From NCBI GenBank assembly GCA_032207245.1, contig CM063504.1, positions 86,008,210 through 86,072,209 of the forward strand: a stretch of DNA of 64,000 bases, given 5' to 3'. Position 1 is the stretch's first letter. Each line of letters opens with the position of its first letter. Source of the stretch: Pardosa pseudoannulata. Lineage: Eukaryota; Arthropoda; Arachnida; Araneae; Lycosidae. Below the pieces are notes generated by a model, which saw only the letters and a list, made by a program, of their open reading frames with translations, did not search any database and was not told the origin of the DNA. Below, piece after piece: positions 47,720 through 57,235 of the stretch. The translations under genes were made by a program, and so were the position numbers.

Positions 47720-50360
47720 TAAATTTTCATTTTCCTTTGGTATAGATATCAACTGAAATATTTCCACCAAATACCGGAGGTGCAGAAAAAATGGCTAAAG
47801 AAATGGATGTTCCTTTTCTTGGAAAATTGCCTTTAAATTCTGAGATAGGTAAAAATAGATATTTGTACCTAATTATTTTGTTTATCTAAAAATAACTATC
47901 TTACTTAAAAATTTTCATAATATCAAAAGTTTTCCAGAAGTCAAGATTAATTTTTCAGTTAATTAGTGATATTACTAGCACTCTTAAGTTTTCTAAGATC
48001 TGGAAACAGTTTCTTTATTTTTTGTCCATTATCATATTGTTTCACTTTTTCTTTTCAATTGTTTTGCTCTTTTCTGCTGATGAAAGTCACCAATTTTTCA
48101 GCTTTTGGTGTTATAAAATATGGATTTTCTTTCTGCTTGCTTAGATTTTTTTAAATTTTATTTTAGCTGTTAAGTTCTACTCTCATTGATTATGAGCTTG
48201 TTCTTATTTTAATATATCTTCAGAACAGCTATCGACATTCAATCTTTTTCTATTTATGTTTCTTTGGCATTTATTGCTATATTCTGAAAAAAGGCTTTAC
48301 CTTCTTAATCATGAAAAGGTTTTATAAACATTTTAATTATCAAAATGTTTGCATGGGAAAATTTTTTTTTAATCAATTCTATAAAGCTGACAAAAACTCA
48401 TTCTTTTGGATGTAAAACGCTAATCTGACTGGCTTATTCTGTATTCATCACTGGCTTCTTTTTGAGACAGAAGAAAACTTTGTTATGACTTTCTTTGACA
48501 TCTAATATGGTCTTGAATCATAAGTTTACATTTGTGAATTGAAGTATATTTGATTTCTTAGTATATCTGTTATAAATATGTTAATCTAGTATTTAATTTG
48601 TTAAATAGTTTATATTAACAGTTAACATTACTTTACTCCAAACCAAACCCAAAATTTCATTGCAGCAATTTACACTTTATTTATATGCACAGGGCTATAA
48701 AATTTGGGATAAGTTCTTTAGGCAATGAATGAGTTTGGAAATCCTATTAAGCTTGTTAATTTGATTAAAGCTACACTTAGTAATGTAAGATGCAGGATTA
48801 AAATCCAAAACTACCTATCTGATCCCTTTGCAACAGGGAGAGGCCTATGTAAAGGGGTTCCATTGCCTTCCTGCTTTTTAATTTAGTATTGGAGAAGTGT
48901 ATTCAAAATAATGGATTAGACCGAAGGACCATGTTTTGGAGTAGATCACTTCAATATGGTCTTTGCAGATGACACATTATTGGAAGGTCAGAAAGAGCAG
49001 TAAAAGAGGCCTTTCAAGCCCTTCTGCCAGAAATATCTGCATCACTATTAACCTTTTGCCTTAAAACAATGTATGAAAGACGTGATCATACTGCTGTGCC
49101 TAAAAGGAGAACCTTGTATCACACATGTGATGATTCTGTCTGGCCAAAAGTGAAAAGCTCGTGTCAGACACATGATGATTCTTTCTTGCTAAAAGTGAAA
49201 AGCTTGTATCAGACATGTTATTATTTAGGTGATAAAGTTTTTGTTTTTGCGTTATTGTTTGTTACAGTTGCAGTATAAGAGTTGGTCATTTATTCTTAGG
49301 CATAATTGCAATAGAGTATTATATTATATGCAATAAATAATTAACTGTTGATGCTTAAACAAATCTAAAAATTTAACCTAATGGCGAAAAGGAAAATTGA
49401 TAATAATAACAGTTCTGGAAAGTGTCCTGATTACACCTTAGAAATTGAAACAGATACCGATTTGGATACATCTGAAGATAGCATTGTAGTTTGTCCTGTA
49501 AAAAAACGTGTGCAAAATTTAGTTAGTGATGAAACTGCTTCTGGTCACGATGCATGAGAAAAGCTTTCATCGAAAGTGGCACACACAATTGTTGCTCAAT
49601 TCATAAGCCAAGAGGTTAAGGAAAACCTCCAACTAAGTGGCTGAATGACACTCACTTAAGACTAAGTGTTTTGAAGATAAAAAATTGAAGACAAGTTGCC
49701 CTGTACAGAAAATGCTGAAAAGAGCACACAGTTGAGACAGCTAAGGCTTGCTGGGGCTGTTGTGCTCATAAAGAAGACAAATGTAAAAATTAACTTTGTT
49801 ACTTATATTATGTTTTATGTGGTGCATTGAAGCTAGAAATGTAAATATTTTCTTTATTCCTTTTCTATTATGATATTGTTTTAATATCTTTGACTTATTA
49901 TTTATAAGTGAAATAGTCTTCCATAATATTTAATAATAGAAAATTGTTTGATTGCATCTAGGAAAAGCATGTGATGAAGGAAAGCTTATAATAGGCAACA
50001 ATGATTTTCCTGCAAAAGATTATATAAATAATATAACTAAAGGTAAGTTCTTCCTTCATGATTACTTTCACATTTATTTATCTTCACTATGCAAAAATTT
50101 ATTACAAATTTATTAGGTTTACTTTAAGGATTATATTTTACTTGTTATTATTGCTTAGGTAAGTTAGTGCACAAATTACTTTTTATTAATGGAAATATTT
50201 TACTTTGTTATTTCAGATGTGTTTTAAGTAGTAGAAAAATTAAAATTGTCAAACTTTGTATTTTTTTTAACTATATGATGTTTTATCTTATATATTTCAT
50301 GATAATTTATTTTCAGGAATTCTGAAGAACATGGAAATAAATGCAAATTCTAATAAATGA
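32166..50360 (+). CDS. NUBP1: NUBP1, cytosolic Fe-S cluster assembly P-loop NTPase (11 coding exons, 315 aa)
   Basis: NUBP1 (Nbp35) and NUBP2 (Cfd1) form the scaffold that builds 4Fe-4S clusters for cytosolic and nuclear proteins. Exons are 32166-32187, 38425-38529, 41251-41384, 42449-42517, 42625-42657, 44250-44340, 44969-45123, 46478-46588, 47746-47848, 49962-50042 and 50317-50360. All junctions are GT/AG and in phase; they total 948 bp. The N-terminal cluster motif is complete: C9, C23, C26, C32 (CX13CX2CX5C), which marks NUBP1 rather than NUBP2. Walker [10 protein letters not shown] is at residues 63-71, followed by [25 protein letters not shown] and [11 protein letters not shown]. The bridging CPKC is at 236-239. 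Human NUBP1 has 320 residues. Exon 1 (MDGNIPQ) rests on phase, length and position only. Expression sharing with NRBP is possible. Confidence 0.93.
32287..33831 (+). CDS. NRBP1: NRBP1-type pseudokinase (nuclear receptor binding protein), intronless, 514 aa
   Basis: NRBP proteins (Madm in Drosophila) are cytoplasmic pseudokinase adaptors linked to Rac/JNK signalling, ER-Golgi traffic and ubiquitin-ligase substrate choice. The start is ATG 32287 ([14 protein letters not shown]); the ORF extends 10 codons further without an ATG. Order: acidic N-terminus; pseudokinase from about residue 40 to 315 with [25 protein letters not shown] (no VAIK lysine), [19 protein letters not shown] at 175-177 in place of HRD, GSV at 194-196 in place of DFG, and APEYG; then [20 protein letters not shown] and a C-terminal region close to NRBP1. 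Human NRBP1 has 535 residues and a many-exon gene; here one exon carries everything. The frame is intact with conserved blocks, so it looks functional. It lies inside NUBP1 intron 1. Confidence 0.95.
   Translation: MAATSVNVDQESDDKTKRESCDDSEDESENLEESPCGRWLKRREEVQQRDIPGIDAAYLAMDTEEGVEVVWNEVNFSERKNFKYQEGKIRGIFDSLTQLDHPNIVKLHKYWIDKDSEKPRVIFITEYMSSGSLKQFLKKTKRNVIKLPLPSWKRWCSQILSALSYLHSCSPPIIHGNLTCDTIFIQHNGLIKIGSVAPDAIHHHVKTYRKDLTNVHFIAPEYGSKAFSLVTPAVDIYAFGMCALEMAALEIPLNGETGNQVTEDVVNKTIESLENPLQKDFIRKCLFKNPSERPTARELLFHPIIFEVHPLKLLAAHVIINIASYQPDQLTDEALQLKYNHQNDTLAFVPMKGNKAGPEITRTDAQKLELEKFLDDVRNGIYPLTAYAATHTPIIQRRTSSPEMVDSAKSTSPEAPDMETRRIVNMMCNIKPQEESQNFVMTILLRMDDKMNRQLSCEVTQQDTPYELSEELVFHGLINHEDREMVSNLIGDTLSRRHIPDLPIPTGMPNGATV
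33832..36080 (+). other. NRBP 3' flank / NUBP1 intron 1
   Basis: AT-rich, with no ORF of recognisable product and no transposon ends. Part of it must be the NRBP 3' UTR. Confidence 0.5.
34598..34603 (+). terminator. Candidate poly(A) signal of NRBP
   Basis: AATAAA about 770 nt past the NRBP stop. Other AT-rich candidates exist nearby, so the true cleavage site is not fixed. Confidence 0.25.
36083..36214. repeat. TA/TG microsatellite
   Basis: Long TA tract ending in (TG)n, in NUBP1 intron 1. Confidence 0.97.
36697..36761. repeat. TA microsatellite
   Basis: Pure TA, about 32 units, in NUBP1 intron 1. Confidence 0.97.
38010..38195 (+). mobile_element. tRNA-derived SINE, family A
   Basis: Plus-strand head ATAGCCGAATCATTAGGGTG, body GACTTTAAGCAGTAGATC and tail TTGCAAAAAAGTAGACC. 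It ends 230 bp before NUBP1 exon 2. Confidence 0.7.
38425..38529 (+). CDS. NUBP1: NUBP1 exon 2 (N-terminal Fe-S motif)
   Basis: Starts after ttttttag. Encodes [19 protein letters not shown] and on to [15 protein letters not shown], holding all four N-terminal cysteines. Phase-1 donor G|gtatat. Confidence 0.92.
39184..39480. mobile_element. hAT-type MITE with perfect 8-bp target duplication (297 bp)
   Basis: AATATAAA flanks both ends (39176-39183 and 39481-39488). Imperfect inverted ends CAGGGCCATAGCTAGAA and CAAGGCCGTAGGCAAAG are followed inward by G-rich runs. No transposase. In NUBP1 intron 2. Confidence 0.85.
39919..39966. repeat. TA microsatellite
   Basis: Pure TA in NUBP1 intron 2. Confidence 0.95.
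40401..40524. mobile_element. Possible small piggyBac-type MITE remnant
   Basis: TTAA on both flanks (40397-40400, 40525-40528). Ends CTACACATTGAAGG and, reversed, CACATTCATGCC. Short and weakly matched. Confidence 0.3.
41251..41384 (+). CDS. NUBP1: NUBP1 exon 3 (Walker A)
   Basis: Encodes [19 protein letters not shown], then [19 protein letters not shown] and AEDSSKN, with the nucleotide-binding loop. Phase-0 donor AAT|gtaaac. Confidence 0.93.
42178..42395 (+). mobile_element. SINE-like element, family E
   Basis: Contains AAGGTTGAATCAGCCTTTCA with TCCCTACAG, followed by ACTGGGTGTTCC and ACCACCTAACTGGGACACAT. The CAGCCTTTCATCCC core is of a type found in invertebrate SINEs. Only one copy is in this window, so the call rests on recall. 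Confidence 0.4.
42449..42517 (+). CDS. NUBP1: NUBP1 exon 4
   Basis: Encodes [20 protein letters not shown] then NEQ; DxDxxGPS is the conserved MRP/NBP35 switch region. Phase 0 at both ends. Confidence 0.93.
42625..42657 (+). CDS. NUBP1: NUBP1 exon 5 (33 bp)
   Basis: A micro-exon encoding [11 protein letters not shown], which matches the family's SGSGWSPV block. Phase 0 at both ends. Confidence 0.9.
44250..44340 (+). CDS. NUBP1: NUBP1 exon 6
   Basis: Encodes [20 protein letters not shown] then [16 protein letters not shown] is the conserved loop. Phase-1 donor. Confidence 0.93.
44969..45123 (+). CDS. NUBP1: NUBP1 exon 7
   Basis: Encodes [20 protein letters not shown], then [19 protein letters not shown] and [23 protein letters not shown] is the family's Walker B/switch II block. 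Confidence 0.94.
46321..46389. repeat. TA microsatellite
   Basis: Pure TA, in NUBP1 intron 7, 89 bp before exon 8. Confidence 0.97.
46478..46588 (+). CDS. NUBP1: NUBP1 exon 8 (CPKC)
   Basis: Encodes [20 protein letters not shown] and then [17 protein letters not shown]. The CPKC pair ligates the bridging cluster at the dimer interface. Confidence 0.94.
47417..47603 (+). mobile_element. tRNA-derived SINE, family A (best-preserved copy)
   Basis: Head with box A-like TGGCCAATTGGTTAGGGTG and box B GGGTTCGAGTCCC, body GGCTTTAAGCTGTAGGTCCC, tail TTGCAAAAAAGTAGACC and a 3' (CCAAA)n run. In NUBP1 intron 8. Confidence 0.8.
47677..47717. repeat. TA microsatellite
   Basis: TA with a GTA interruption, 28 bp before NUBP1 exon 9. 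Confidence 0.95.
47746..47848 (+). CDS. NUBP1: NUBP1 exon 9
   Basis: Encodes [20 protein letters not shown] then [14 protein letters not shown]. Phase-1 donor. The acceptor lies just downstream of a TA microsatellite. Confidence 0.93.
48739..49026 (+). pseudogene. LINE reverse-transcriptase fragment
   Basis: Plus-strand frames read [19 protein letters not shown], then [14 protein letters not shown] (family G.RQGDPLS), then [14 protein letters not shown] and, across frame shifts, [21 protein letters not shown]. This is the catalytic middle of a non-LTR retrotransposon RT, broken by stops. In NUBP1 intron 9. Confidence 0.8.
49050..49880 (+). mobile_element. Possible piggyBac remnant with transposase scraps
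   Basis: Starts at TTAACCTTTTGCC. Includes a 47-bp unit repeated about 2.5 times (49113-49230), an acidic start-like peptide from 49381 ([15 protein letters not shown]...), and further on a Cys-rich scrap ([13 protein letters not shown]). Acidic N-terminus plus Cys-rich C-terminus is the piggyBac plan, but the core is gone and the right end is not clear. Confidence 0.35.
49962..50042 (+). CDS. NUBP1: NUBP1 exon 10
   Basis: Encodes [20 protein letters not shown] then YINNITK, the usual C-terminal region. Phase-1 donor G|gtaag. Confidence 0.9.
50317..50360 (+). CDS. NUBP1: NUBP1 exon 11 (terminal)
   Basis: Encodes [14 protein letters not shown] and TGA. The tail is shorter and more Asn-rich than in vertebrates. 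Confidence 0.85.
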
Positions 50361-50365
50361 AGAAA

Positions 50366-50375
50366 AATAAATAAA
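50366..50375 (+). terminator. NUBP1: Overlapping poly(A) signals after NUBP1
   Basis: Two overlapping AATAAA hexamers begin 6 nt after the NUBP1 stop. Using them would give a very short 3' UTR, so a later AT-rich signal may be used instead. Confidence 0.45.
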
Positions 50376-51150
50376 TAGGACACATTTATTTAATATATCT
50401 GCCTTTTTTTACATTTTTGTTGTTGTGTTTGTTTTGAAAGATTTAGTATTTTAAGAAAGACAGATCAAATCAAAACATTTTATAAAATTATGAAATGATC
50501 AAGAGCAATTTTTTTTTATAATCATATCTATCAAGTACGTTTATATTGTTTAGCATTTTAGCAACATGGGCTGATATAGTTTTTGCTTCTTGGGTGAAAA
50601 GTGCCATGAGACAATATGTTTTAGGTAATATAACTATTAAAATCCTTAATAATACAGTTTTAATTAAATTGTTAATAGCCTTTACTATAACAAAAGCATT
50701 TTATTTAAATACTCTTGGTATTTCTCTCTAATGCCACTCCAAAAAAATTATACTAAAAGAGTTAATAATTAAAATCAAATTTCTTTTCAAATCAAAAGCT
50801 AATTATCAGGCAAACTAGTTAATGTGTTATTAAATGTTTTTAAGAGTATCCCTACTATAGATGAAATATGAATTTATTTATTTATTATTTTTCGCTCAAA
50901 TTATTTTTAAACTTTTCTGCACATGAACAACAAATTTGTAATCTATCTGATATATTTTGAAAATTATTTATATATGATTTTTTTAGGGAGCTTTATTTAA
51001 CAAAAACCTAAAGTGTCCTTTTTCTTCATGTTTAATGTTCTTGGAATTCTATGCATTAAAAATACTAAAGCTATTTTGATTTAAGATAAAAGTGGCTTTT
51101 CTTTACAAGTGTTCTCTATGTAGAATAAAATTATGCAGCAAAAGGATGTC

Positions 51151-51240
<90 letters not shown>

Positions 51241-51270
51241 TACATATATATGTGTGTGTATATATATTTA
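51151..51270. repeat. TA/CA compound microsatellite
   Basis: Two TA blocks split by ATTATA, then CA/TG runs. Confidence 0.95.
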
Positions 51271-51389
51271 ATAGCATAGGGGCACTTGTTTGTTAATCAT
51301 TTACCCATCTAATGCTGCAGAATTTGTTGACCATTTTATTATGAGAGTAGTCTATAGGTGGTCAACATTACTCCCTAGGATAACATAAA

Positions 51390-51600
51390 CAAAGTGGTTA
51401 CTTTTAATTTACAAGCAGGAACCAAACAGTAAGTTTCCCCCCACCTCTACCCCCAGGCTTTTCTGCCACCTCCAGAGGTTAGTTTGGTAACTTGGAGGAC
51501 TTTCTGACCATGAACCTATTTTACAGGTTCTCAGTTGCCATTAATGTATATCACAGATATTTTGACCAGCCCAAGCCTCGATTCTGAAACCCTTCTGTTT
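51390..51600 (-). mobile_element. SINE, family B, degenerate copy
   Basis: CAGGAACCAAACAGTAAG, CTTGGAGGAC and CATGAACCTATTTTAC parallel the 4895-5190 copy in the same orientation. Confidence 0.5.
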
Positions 51601-51652
51601 TGAAATCAACACGTTTGTCAACATAGCTAATATATACACACACACAAATATA

Positions 51653-51975
51653 TAGAAGAAACTGTCAGATTTGTTTTTTCCTGTTTTTTTTTTTATTATT
51701 ATAAGTGGTAGTAAAATTTTTTATAAGACATGGTTTGAGAAACTTATATATACATATATATATATAATTAATATATATATATAAATAATATATATATATA
51801 TACATATACATACATACATATATATACATATATGTATATTCTGTATAATTTGTGTATATATATATATATACATATATATATATACACAAATTATACAGAA
51901 GAAACTGTCAGATTTTATTGTTTTTCACTGTATTAGTAAAATACTTTTATAAATATAATTTGAGAGATATTTGAA
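51653..51975. repeat. Direct repeat pair around TA-rich tract
   Basis: AGAAGAAACTGTCAGATTT occurs at about 51653 and 51897, each followed by related sequence (..TAGTAAAAT..TTTATAA..). The space between is TA/TACA repeat and a hairpin. Confidence 0.6.
51839..51900. repeat. Near-perfect palindrome (about 30-nt arms)
   Basis: TTCTGTATAATTTGTG with its TA run is mirrored by CACAAATTATACAGAA. Could fold into a long hairpin. Confidence 0.85.
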
Positions 51976-52502
51976 AATCCAGTATAGAGTTTTAATAAAT
52001 CTTAATAATATGTTTGAGGCAAAAATATTAATAATTGTAAAAGTTCAAGGATTTCAAATAACACCAAAACATTTAAACTTTCATTAACTGCACTGTTCAA
52101 AAAGGCTTTACTTTTCTGAGTATTTTTAAGTTAGAATCTAAAATATGAAACAAAAAAATGAAAGAATACCATGTCCATCTAAGATGACCAAATAAATTTC
52201 TTTTGTTAACTTAATGCAGCTTTTAAGTTTTATCTTATCATAATCCAACATCAAAAAACTATTTCATTTTTACACTGAATAAATTCTGACTTCTTTCTAT
52301 TTAAACAGACTGAAACTTAGTTACTTGTTGATGTACAACAATCATTTAGCTTAATAATATAGATGAACAAATGTAATGTTATTAATACAATGTTACAATA
52401 ATACACAAACAAATATAAATTCATCAGAATTGTCACATTTTGGTGAAAATATAAATTGCACTCAAACACAATTCTTTTCTTGCATTAGTAACTTTAGAGA
52501 AT

Positions 52503-52508
52503 TTTATT
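52503..52508 (-). terminator. Candidate poly(A) signal of OXLD1-like gene
   Basis: AATAAA on the minus strand, 85 nt after the stop codon, a normal distance for a short 3' UTR. Confidence 0.45.
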
Positions 52509-52592
52509 TTTAAAAATACATTCTGAAAAGCTATAATACATAATTCAGTTAAAATTGAAATTGCTTTAAAATAAATTACTGTACTTTGGTAC

Positions 52593-52958
52593 TTAATCAG
52601 ATAAATCCTTTTTCATTTCTAATTCTACAAATGATTTTACATCCATATTTGGAATCAGATCTATAGCTTCTTTTATTTTCTTTTTATCACATTTTGTATA
52701 ATACTTCAGCTGAATAACATATTCTAACCAAACACAATTTTGGCATCCTTCTCCACAGCATTCCTCAATAGGTGGCACAGGTGCATTGTCTTTAAAATTA
52801 TCTTCTTGTATTTGCTCTTCTGTTACTATAAATTCAGAAGTTGGAGTTAAATTCTGATGGCTAGTTACTTTTGTAGATTTAAAACGAGATTCATTTTTAA
52901 AAATTATAAGTTCAGTCATGTTTCTGTATACTTCTTTCATTAATGATATTTTATTCAT
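52593..52958 (-). CDS. OXLD1: OXLD1-like protein (oxidoreductase-like domain), 121 aa
   Basis: The C-terminal part carries the Oxidored-like domain core PPIEECCGEGCQNCVWLEYV, with C67, C68, C72 and C75, then a helix rich in Lys/Tyr. This matches the small metazoan OXLD1 family, thought to be mitochondrial; its biochemical role is not established. The N-terminus (MNKISLMKEVYRNMTELIIF) could be a targeting segment but is not a clear presequence. The ATG is the first after an in-frame TGA. A ttatttcag acceptor at 53051-53052 could join an upstream non-coding exon. A minus-strand AATAAA sits at 52503-52508. Convergent with NUBP1, 2.2 kb away. The length is a little below vertebrate OXLD1. Confidence 0.85.
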   Translation of the reverse strand: MNKISLMKEVYRNMTELIIFKNESRFKSTKVTSHQNLTPTSEFIVTEEQIQEDNFKDNAPVPPIEECCGEGCQNCVWLEYVIQLKYYTKCDKKKIKEAIDLIPNMDVKSFVELEMKKDLSD

Positions 52959-53774
52959 TCCTCCTATTTTTAGAGTATACTCATTGAGAAAAAATATGGA
53001 AAAATATTTTTTCAGTCGTCAAAGCTTGGGGCAACTTTAAAAAAAATCACCTGAAATAATAAATATTAATCAAAAGTCATTATAAATTTATAGGCATATA
53101 TTTTAAGTATCATTTAGCAGCTAAGCAAGTTTATTCTTTTTAATAAGTTTATTTCTACATGAAATCTTATACTTTAAGTTTCTTTTTATAACAATTTTCA
53201 CTAGTACCAAGCACTTGCTAGATATCATAGAATCAGCTTTTAAATTGCATCCCTCAAATTTCCTTCTTAGAAATTTATGACCTTTCTAGACACAGGGTAA
53301 ATATATGGTTTTGTGTACCACAGTAAGCATAAATGTCTAACCAGATAATAGATTTCTATGGGGATGGAATTCAAAAGCTGGGTGTATGATATAAGTGCCT
53401 TGATATTGGTGGTAATTGTATTAAAAATCATATTAAAGTGACGGGCTTTCATATAAAAATAAAACATTTTTAAAAAGTACATTTGTGTGTTTCTAATTGT
53501 AAAACCATACTTACTTAATAAACACACCTTGTATAACAGCAATATAAAAAAATAAATTTAAAGATATGGAAACAACTGGTGGGAGAATAAGATATAAACC
53601 TCTAATAATTTACCACATATACTTTCATCAGTTTAAAGATATATAATATTTTTTATCTATACATAAATTATGCATATTTAATTAAATATTTTTTTCCAAA
53701 AATTTTTGGTGAAATAGAATTTCTCTACTTGAATAAAGGCAAGTAGCATTGTACACAATTTCACTTAAGACCAT

Positions 53775-53935
53775 TAGGGTTAGGTTGTGAACCCTACAGT
53801 CTATTCTTTGTTATGCAAGGCCTATTAAGACCAGGACATGCTTTTTCCCCTATCAACATGGGAATAAAGCAAGTCCTACATGAACCCATAGACTCCAGAA
53901 CCAAAAGACATCTTCTAATTACATTAGAATCATGA
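53775..53935 (-). mobile_element. Degenerate family A SINE
   Basis: Only GTGAACCCTACAGTCTATTC and AAGACCAGGACATGCTT resemble the 3' part of the family in reverse; the head is eroded. Confidence 0.35.
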
Positions 53936-54427
53936 ATAATATTGCATTCAGTTTTAAAAAATAATTGTGCTTGGTTCAAGGGATAATTTACTACTTATCA
54001 CAAATAAATATGTAGGTATCACCTTATAACATTTATCATGACCACCTTAAATTTCATTTATAGAGTAGTTGAAGTATCCAGGCTTTATACAGAGAAAAGA
54101 CATTTTACTTAGGTGGATGGAGGTATAATATTTCAATATATCAGATAGATTCTGGTGTTTCTCTTATTTTTGTTCAAGGTAAATTGTGCAAAATCTTACC
54201 AAGCTAGAGTAAAATTGCAGATTCTATTTAGATAGGAAGTAAAAATGAATATGAATTATACATACAACACTCTTTATGTATAAAAATATAGCTAATTTTA
54301 GATACATTTAAGCATATAAAATTCCTACACTTTACATATTCATGTACTGTAACTATGATATGCACTAAATAAAGACATACAGTATAAACAAAGGTTTCAT
54401 TAATGCATCATTATATATTTAAAAAAT

Positions 54428-55385
54428 TACTACTTCTTTGTACAAGGTAAAAGAAGTACTTTAATAATCACTATAATTTTCAGTGTTCAGATGTCAATGG
54501 AAATACTCATTTGACCATAATTAAATGCCTGATTAAATTTTGACAAGTTTCAGTACTGCATCTGTATACACATACAAGGAAACTTTAAAAATCCATTTTG
54601 ATTATTCCTGAACTGGTTTTGACTAGTTTCATCTTGATGTATATATGTACATACTCACATAACTCAATAGCTATTAGCCATAAAAGGTCAAAATTTTGTA
54701 TTTAGGATAGTTGCACCGTTCGAGTACAATCTGCTTTTTGTGCAACAAAAATGTGAATATAATGTATATTGAAGCTGTAGGACATAACAATAAAAACTAA
54801 TAACAATTAGCTGTAAAATGTTGAAATTATGTTTATTAAGACATACACCTAGTTGTGCACCTCCATTTTTTATCTTCATTTACACTCTATATGACAAAAA
54901 ATCTCCTTATAATGACCATTAGCATTACCTATCTACAGCAATCCAACTCAAAGATATCAACACATTCATATGTAGTTGTAGCTGTTTAAGAAGTATGTTT
55001 TTAAAGCTGAAATAGTGCTTTTAAAGTTCATTTTTAGAAAACAAAAATAAAAATTTTTTACAGAGAATATTTTCAGTTTTTACTGTTTATTACTTCCGAG
55101 TACATAGTAAAAAATTTCAATTTTGAATGATATATATATATATATATATATACATTTATGAAAAGTCTCAATAAAACAAATATTAACATTGCACCAGATG
55201 GCAGCACTTGTGCTGTACTCAGATCACTGTTATCTTGAGAAATGAAACCAACTTTGAAACTTAAAGAGAAAGTACGAATAATTTTGGATCATGTATCATA
55301 AAAAAAAAAAAAATACATATAATATAATGATATGTATACAAGGAAGCCATGTAGTGTCCACATCACACTTTTTTTTTATTATATG
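54428..55385 (+). repeat. Dispersed repeat family D, long copy 2
   Basis: Collinear with 27336-28415: ACTTCTTTGTACAAGGTAAA, TCAGTGTTCAGATGTCAATG, ATAACTCAATAGCTATTAGC, TTTGTATTTAGGA, CTAGTTGTGCACCTCC, then TTGAGAAATGAAACCAACTT. Contains a short TA tract (55130-55153). Confidence 0.6.
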
Positions 55386-55904
55386 TATAACTTTTATTTA
55401 TTTAGCTTCAATTTTATTAACTGGATTAAAGTACCTAGAACTGACACTATGAAAGACTCTTAGTATAAAACTGAAAAGTTGAAACAAAAAAGAAGGAGGT
55501 CTTCTTTATATATTTAACAAAGAAATAAGCTAATAAACAAAACAGTAAACCAAGATTTGATTGCTCACCTGGGAGATACTTTTGGGTACAAGCTGTCTAA
55601 TGCAGTATGGCCAAATATTTTTAAAGAAAAAATTTTGGCAAACCTAAATTATTTCATGTAAAACTCAAATCCTAAAAAAAAATAGTATTTTATTTTATTT
55701 ATTTATTTATTTTGCTAATTTGATAACCAACACAGCATTTGTAGAAGTTACGCCATCTTTCAGTTAAACTGTATGTTCCTTCTTTCACCCCATTCCTGAA
55801 GACTAATAGAGTATGAAGCTGACAAATATGAACACCTCTGTTGTTATCAATTCATAATCAGTAAATTTGAATTCTTTCAAAATTTAATTTTTTAAAACTA
55901 AATA

Positions 55905-56694
55905 CAATGGAACCTTGATCCATCGTTTTTCAAGAGGACAGGAATGGAAAAGGATGTAGGAAGATCATATAGAAATTAGATAAAATGTGTGATTAACAAA
56001 AATTCAATTATTTATAACACTGATTTAAAGTACTTAACTTCTTATAAAATATAACTTATATTTACAATGATACTTAACTTTTCAAAACAATTTGTAATTC
56101 ATATCAGTTTATGCAAGTGGATCACCAGACTGCAAAGAATGACCTTTCTAATCGCCTTTATCTTTACAAGTACAGTATCTCTGTCATTGTGATGAAACTT
56201 GAAGGATTTTAATTTTGAGAAAGTTTCATGTGCTTCAGAAGAACCCGGCACTCACTCTAGATCGTTTCCTTTTTCTTCTTTTTTTTCTGGTGATTTTGCT
56301 TCTTGTTTGTGCACAAGAGCTCTGCTGTTGTGATTTTGTTAGTTCTTAAGTAGTTGCAACGTAATCCTCAAATTGTATGCCTATAAATTTGATCTAATGG
56401 TGCTCGAGTGAGTATCATCAGGACACTGATTGTTCTCACTTGGTTGCTTAAAACTGACTTTAGAGAAGCAGTTAATCATTTCATTTACCAAATTCTCCTA
56501 AATTCCACAACAACGGACTCTTCCCAGTACATAGCGACGGGGCCTTACGTTTTTGACGATAGATGCGAAAAAACGAAGAATCCGGGGAACGATTAATGCA
56601 AGAAAAGTTAGATTGGTTGCAGGGGAACTAAGGTACAAAATGAATCAAACGATCAATACGGGGAAACGAACAATGCGGGATTGAGATTCCACTG
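55905..56694. mobile_element. pogo/Tigger-type element (790 bp, non-coding)
   Basis: Ends CAATGGAACCTTGATCC and CAGTGGAATCTCAATCC are inverted, each next to TA, and match the CAGTGGAACCTCGA-type terminus of pogo/Tigger transposons. No transposase domain is legible. Confidence 0.8.
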
Positions 56695-57029
56695 TATAAA
56701 AGAAAATAAGTATATTTTAATTAATCTGCATATTTTTAACAATTGGTCTCTCTCTTTTTTTTTGGGGGGGGGAGGAGGAAGGGTTGGGAATGGGTCACAG
56801 GGATATGCTTTAAACAATTTCTATAAAAATTCTAACTATATTTTATCGATTAGTAAATAAATAAAGTTTCCAGGAAAATTAACACATGCTAAAACAGTAC
56901 CCACGTAAATGATATAGTTTTTAAACAATGACGATGAAAATTCCTCAGCTTTTGTTTCAAAATCTGTGGCGATCTAGATAGAAGCTATAAATGGGCTGCA
57001 TTTGACCCAAGGGCTGTAGTTTGCTTACA

Positions 57030-57235
57030 ATTGGCTTAGTGGATAACGCGAGGTTCTAGAACTTCGATGCCGGGTTCGAGCCTTGGCAGGAGCCGAAACA
57101 TCTCCCTGTATACCCAGATAAGGTCTAGGGTACATCTGTGGTTCTGGATTGCGCTTGCTGGGAGTCTTGAAAAGTTCGTAATCGGGAGCAAAAATCCTCC
57201 TAAAGATACTCCGAAATTGAAGGGGATCTTCGGCG
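57030..57235 (+). mobile_element. tRNA-derived SINE, family C
   Basis: Head TTGGCTTAGTGGATAACGCG and box B CCGGGTTCGAGCC are followed by GAAACATCTCCCTGTATACC, shared with 9660-9925. Confidence 0.65.
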
